The notes below the pieces were generated by a model, which saw only the letters and a list, made by a program, of their open reading frames with translations, did not search any database and had not been told where the DNA came from. From positions 1 through 64,000 of the forward strand of contig CAMXCT020002005.1 of NCBI GenBank assembly GCA_947184155.2: DNA of 64,000 bases, written 5' to 3'. Each line of letters starts with the position of its first letter. Positions within the stretch are counted from its first letter, which is position 1. The translations under genes were made by a program, and so were the position numbers. This DNA is from Cladocopium goreaui (lineage: Eukaryota > Sar > Dinophyceae > Suessiales > Symbiodiniaceae). Shown here in pieces: positions 61,106-64,000 of the stretch.

Positions 61106-61693
61106 GTTTCTCAGCCTCCCAGCCTGGCCACTGTCGGAGCAAGGCATGGAGCCCCAGAAAGATGCCAATGCTCACGGGACCCTGCCAGCCATCGCCTGCC
61201 AGGAGCACACGATTCAAATGAAGAGCATTGAAGAGCACATGATTCAAATTTCAGAATATTTCAGACAGGATACCCAAACTGAAGGTATCCAATTTGTTGC
61301 ACTCATTTAGGGACTCCAGCTCATGCCCATCAAACGCAGTCGAGCCTGCACCACTAAACCCAAAGCCACAGGTGATGTACCTGCAGTTTCAAGAGGAATC
61401 CTCAAACAACCAAAGATCCATCCATGTCCCAGCCCCATAATCTCACTATGTGAAAGAATGAAGATAGATGATGCGATATGTTCCAACCAAAACAAACTGG
61501 GCACCAGTTTGTTGGTCATGATAATCCTGGGTTTCTTGGACATCAACCCAGTCATCATTTTGAAGGCCACCATCCCCGCCAGCAGCTGTGGCATCGCACA
61601 GGAGCCGCAAGGGTCGTTGCGTAGGCCACAGGCCCATCTCCCTCAGAACCTCAGCTGCTGCGGGGTTCACTGTGATGGGGATTGGGCCAAGGG
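61106..61693 (-). CDS. three linked exons, possible glycosyltransferase (partial)
   Basis: Exons 61693-61505 (after CCTGTTTTTCCACAG/C), 61345-61274 (after GTGGTGCAG/G) and 61195-61106 (after CCTGGCAG/G) end at donors GTGCCC, GTATCC and GTGAGA. Phases join throughout (1+2, 1+2). They encode VNPAAAEVLREMGLWPTQRP and LRLLCDATAAGG; STAFDGHELESLNECNKLDT; DGWQGPVSIGIFLGLHALLR. The W-x-G-P-[VI]-S-hydrophobic pattern in the last exon resembles the start of LARGE/GT49-type glycosyltransferase domains, but one motif is weak evidence. Exon 1 has an alternative donor after GGGGATG (61572), also in the right phase. The 5' and 3' exons are not identified. Confidence 0.45.
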
Positions 61694-61732
61694 CTGTGGA
61701 AAAACAGGGAGAAAAGGATTCAGAACCGTTGG

Positions 61733-62170
61733 GTATGTGCGTGTGTGTGTGTGTGATTGTGTGATTGTGTGATTGTGTGATTGTGTGTGTGTGTGATTGT
61801 GTGTGTGTGATTGTGTGTGTGTGATTGTGTGTGTGTGTGATTGTGTGTGTGTGATTGTGTGTGATTGTGTGTGATTGTGATTGTGTGTGTGTGTGATTGT
61901 GTGTGTGTGATTGTGTGTGTGTGTACTATAAAGGTGTATATATATATATATATATATACATGTCTATAAATATATATATATATGTATATATATATGTATG
62001 TATGTATGTAAATATATATATATACACATTTATATATATATATATACACTTTTATATATATATACATATATATATATATGCACTTATGTATACACTTGTC
62101 TATACTATTATACATCTACCTATATATAGATAAACACAATTGCATTGTATATGTATGTACATATACATAT
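61733..62170. repeat. GT/GATTGT and TA microsatellites
   Basis: TGTGTGTGATTG units at 61733-61925, then ATATATA runs with TATGTATG and TACACATTTATA variants to about 62170. Confidence 0.95.
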
Positions 62171-62202
62171 CTATATATCAAAAATATTCTCGATATGTCA
62201 AC

Positions 62203-62265
62203 ATCTTCAAATCGTTGCTTGATAAGACCCCCGCTCGCGCTGCCATGGACTCTGCCGTCAGACAC
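62203..62265 (-). CDS. candidate small exon
   Basis: A strong pyrimidine-rich acceptor (CAATTTTCTTCAG/G) opens a frame VSDGRVHGSASGGLIKQRFE plus D, ending at a GAT/GTTGAC donor, 63 bases in phase 0. The +1 frame (LTAESMAARAGVLSSNDLK) is also open and protein-like, so the reading frame is uncertain. Product unknown. Confidence 0.3.
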
Positions 62266-62329
62266 CTGAAGAAAATTGACGAGGTGCCACCCGTTCTGCC
62301 CGAACATCAAAGCTGTTATGATGCATAGT

Positions 62330-63917
62330 CGTTAGTTGCAGCACCAAAATGCTAGCAAAACGGAGGCTGAGTTTCCTAAAAAGTTTCGCCTTTGGCCACT
62401 ACATCAAGCTACTAATGTTTGGCCGAAGGGATCCGAAGGGATCCGAAGGGCTTGGAAATCATGGCGAATCAGCTGCCTCCTGGTATGGTCAAGCAGTTGT
62501 TCCACCGTGGCCTCAGTCCAAAGCAGTCGCAGACATATTTCGGCCTTAAAGAAAGCACCTGCTTCAGTGGTCATTTCGACTGGGACCCACCCACGTTGTA
62601 AGCAGCTTCCAAACGCTTGGAGTATGGCAGCAACCTCGAACCATGAGGCAGCAAAATTCAGTCAGAACATGTCAGAACAAACAAAAAATACTTGAATCAT
62701 CTTGAATCCCCCTGCCACAATGATGATGCCATGATACCATCAGATCAGGGTCCTTCAATCATCACGTGCCAAAGCTGAACCCCTGCAGCTGAGCATCATC
62801 GGAATCCCATTTCTCCACGTTTCTCCAAGGTCCCGTCTCTTCGGTTTTCAGCAACAAGGCTTTCGGCACGAAGGGCACTGCCAGGTGTGGCGCCTGTGTG
62901 GAATCGTCAAGTCTATGGGCTGACCTCACCAAAACCGGCGGACTTTGAAGGTAAAGCGGGAACTCAACGCAAGAAAATGCAAGAAACCCACTAAGTATGA
63001 GGATACATCATCCAAAAGGTTTGGCATGAAGATCTGCAGATCCAGACTTGCAGTTGTCTCCAAATTTTGGGGTCTCAAGTTACTTATTAGTGAGATTCCG
63101 TACGTCATCCGGTGCCCTCTTTTCAGCCAAAGGTAGCTTTCCTACCAAAGCCATAAATTGCATTGAATACCCATACAATGCCCATAAGCTGGAATGACTG
63201 GAATGTTCCCACTAAACTTATTAACCCCAGCATCTTTGATTTTGAAGAATCTGATTTGTTTTGCACCCCTGTACCTTGTCCAAACCAGCAAAGTTTGGCA
63301 CCTCAGGGGTCGAATCAATTTGGATTCCTAGGTGGCAAAAAGCCCTTCTTGAAACCAATGAGTGAAAGTTTTGAAGACTTACTCTTGGAGTTCATGTTCT
63401 GCTTCGGGAAAGGTCAGGAGCTCATCTGCTCACACCTTCGGGAAAACAGTCATCTCACTCTAACAGATCTTTCACTGGGTGAGTCTCGGACGGTTCCCAT
63501 CGCCAGGATTTCAGCGTGCCTCACAGCCTTAGCGACCAGAGGCATCCGCAGCTTTCAAGGGTTGGCTGTTGGCTGGTAGGGCTGTCTACAAGGAATGGCG
63601 AGAGAAAGCAGCTTCTCCAAAATCCATGGCCACTGGAGTGATGTTTTTTTAATGGAGATCAGCAATTGAAACCAACTTGGGCTGCCAACATCCCATCCGC
63701 CCTTTCTTTTGGTGTGTGCAAAGCGGTGTCGCCGGTAGAAGTCCTGATACCTCCACATGTATCTTTGGATTTCACTGCACCTTGCAACATTTGTTTGGAT
63801 TGAAAGTACGGAAATATCAAACTGTATTCAACTGATTTCAAATAAAATATGTTCTGGGCAACTCATGGTCTTTGGTTGTTCGTCGTTGTTCGTACTTGAT
63901 CGATTACGCTTTGTGAT
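62330..63917. other. no supported gene
   Basis: A 138-codon plus-strand frame at 63163-63579 contains a possible GTGAGT donor at 63480 but no recognised domain. Short duplications (GGGATCCGAA near 62428). Otherwise nothing assigned. Confidence 0.4.
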
Positions 63918-63952
63918 GATGATGATGATGATGATGACGACGACGACGACAA
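63918..63952. repeat. GAT/GAC trinucleotide run
   Basis: About seven GAT followed by five GAC units at the right edge of the window. The frame would encode aspartates, but no surrounding coding frame is supported. Confidence 0.85.
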
Positions 63953-64000
63953 GAAGAATGATCCAGGGCTCCAACCAAATGCCAAATGCGGTCAGAAAGG

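Overview
The window looks like nuclear DNA of a dinoflagellate, most likely a Symbiodiniaceae alga. The evidence is: (i) candidate coding exons whose introns mostly end in AG and are followed by a G, with GT donors and reading phases that match from exon to exon; (ii) every host gene I can support lies on the minus strand, as in the one-way gene arrays of these algae; (iii) protein families I recognise from Symbiodiniaceae genomes: an ankyrin gene with a ubiquitin-like N-terminus, a PIF1-like helicase relic, a Ty1/copia element with an extra downstream ORF, and a tyrosine-recombinase retroelement with a 2A-like motif; (iv) CCCTAAA-like degenerate repeats and very abundant simple-sequence DNA. 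Most of the sequence is non-coding. No rRNA, CRISPR or prokaryote-style operon was seen.

Layout. 0-4 kb: microsatellite, a G-rich minisatellite and a 273-bp tandem repeat. 4.4-5.4 kb: decayed ankyrin gene (-). 7.3-9.5 kb: exons of a TPR-like gene (-). 11.4, 14.3 and 15.9-17.0 kb: further exons (-). 17.7-24.5 kb: one decayed RT/RNase H/tyrosine-recombinase retroelement (-) with a 2A motif between RNase H and recombinase. 27.5-30.1 kb: the best host gene, a four-exon gene (-) joining a thioredoxin-like [2Fe-2S] ferredoxin domain, a TPR-like helical segment and a long PKAEP repeat tail. 30.4 and 32.2-32.7 kb: more exons (-). 33.3-35.6 kb: T-rich island. 36.9-38.5 kb: four tandem copies of a 396-bp unit. 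39.9-44.1 kb: 5'-truncated Ty1/copia element (+) with one in-frame stop in pol. 45.9-47.2 kb: intact intronless ATP-grasp gene (-), perhaps retroposed. 47.5-49.25 kb: helicase pseudogene (+) between satellites of opposite polarity. 50-54 kb: degenerate repeats and a 486-bp direct duplication. 55.5-56.2 kb: exons of a membrane-protein-like gene (-). 57-59.9 kb: a 2.2-kb ATCT/AATCT satellite plus CCCTAAA-like DNA, bounded by inverted GAGTCAGTCACC clusters. 61.1-61.7 kb: three phase-linked exons, possibly a glycosyltransferase (-). 61.7-64 kb: microsatellites and unassigned DNA.

The host genes do not form an evident pathway. The unusual biology is in the retroelements (2A-separated recombinase; stop codon in copia pol; copia downstream ORF) and in the Fe-S/TPR/PKAEP fusion. 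Exon calls were made by eye from splice signals and phase, and need transcript support.
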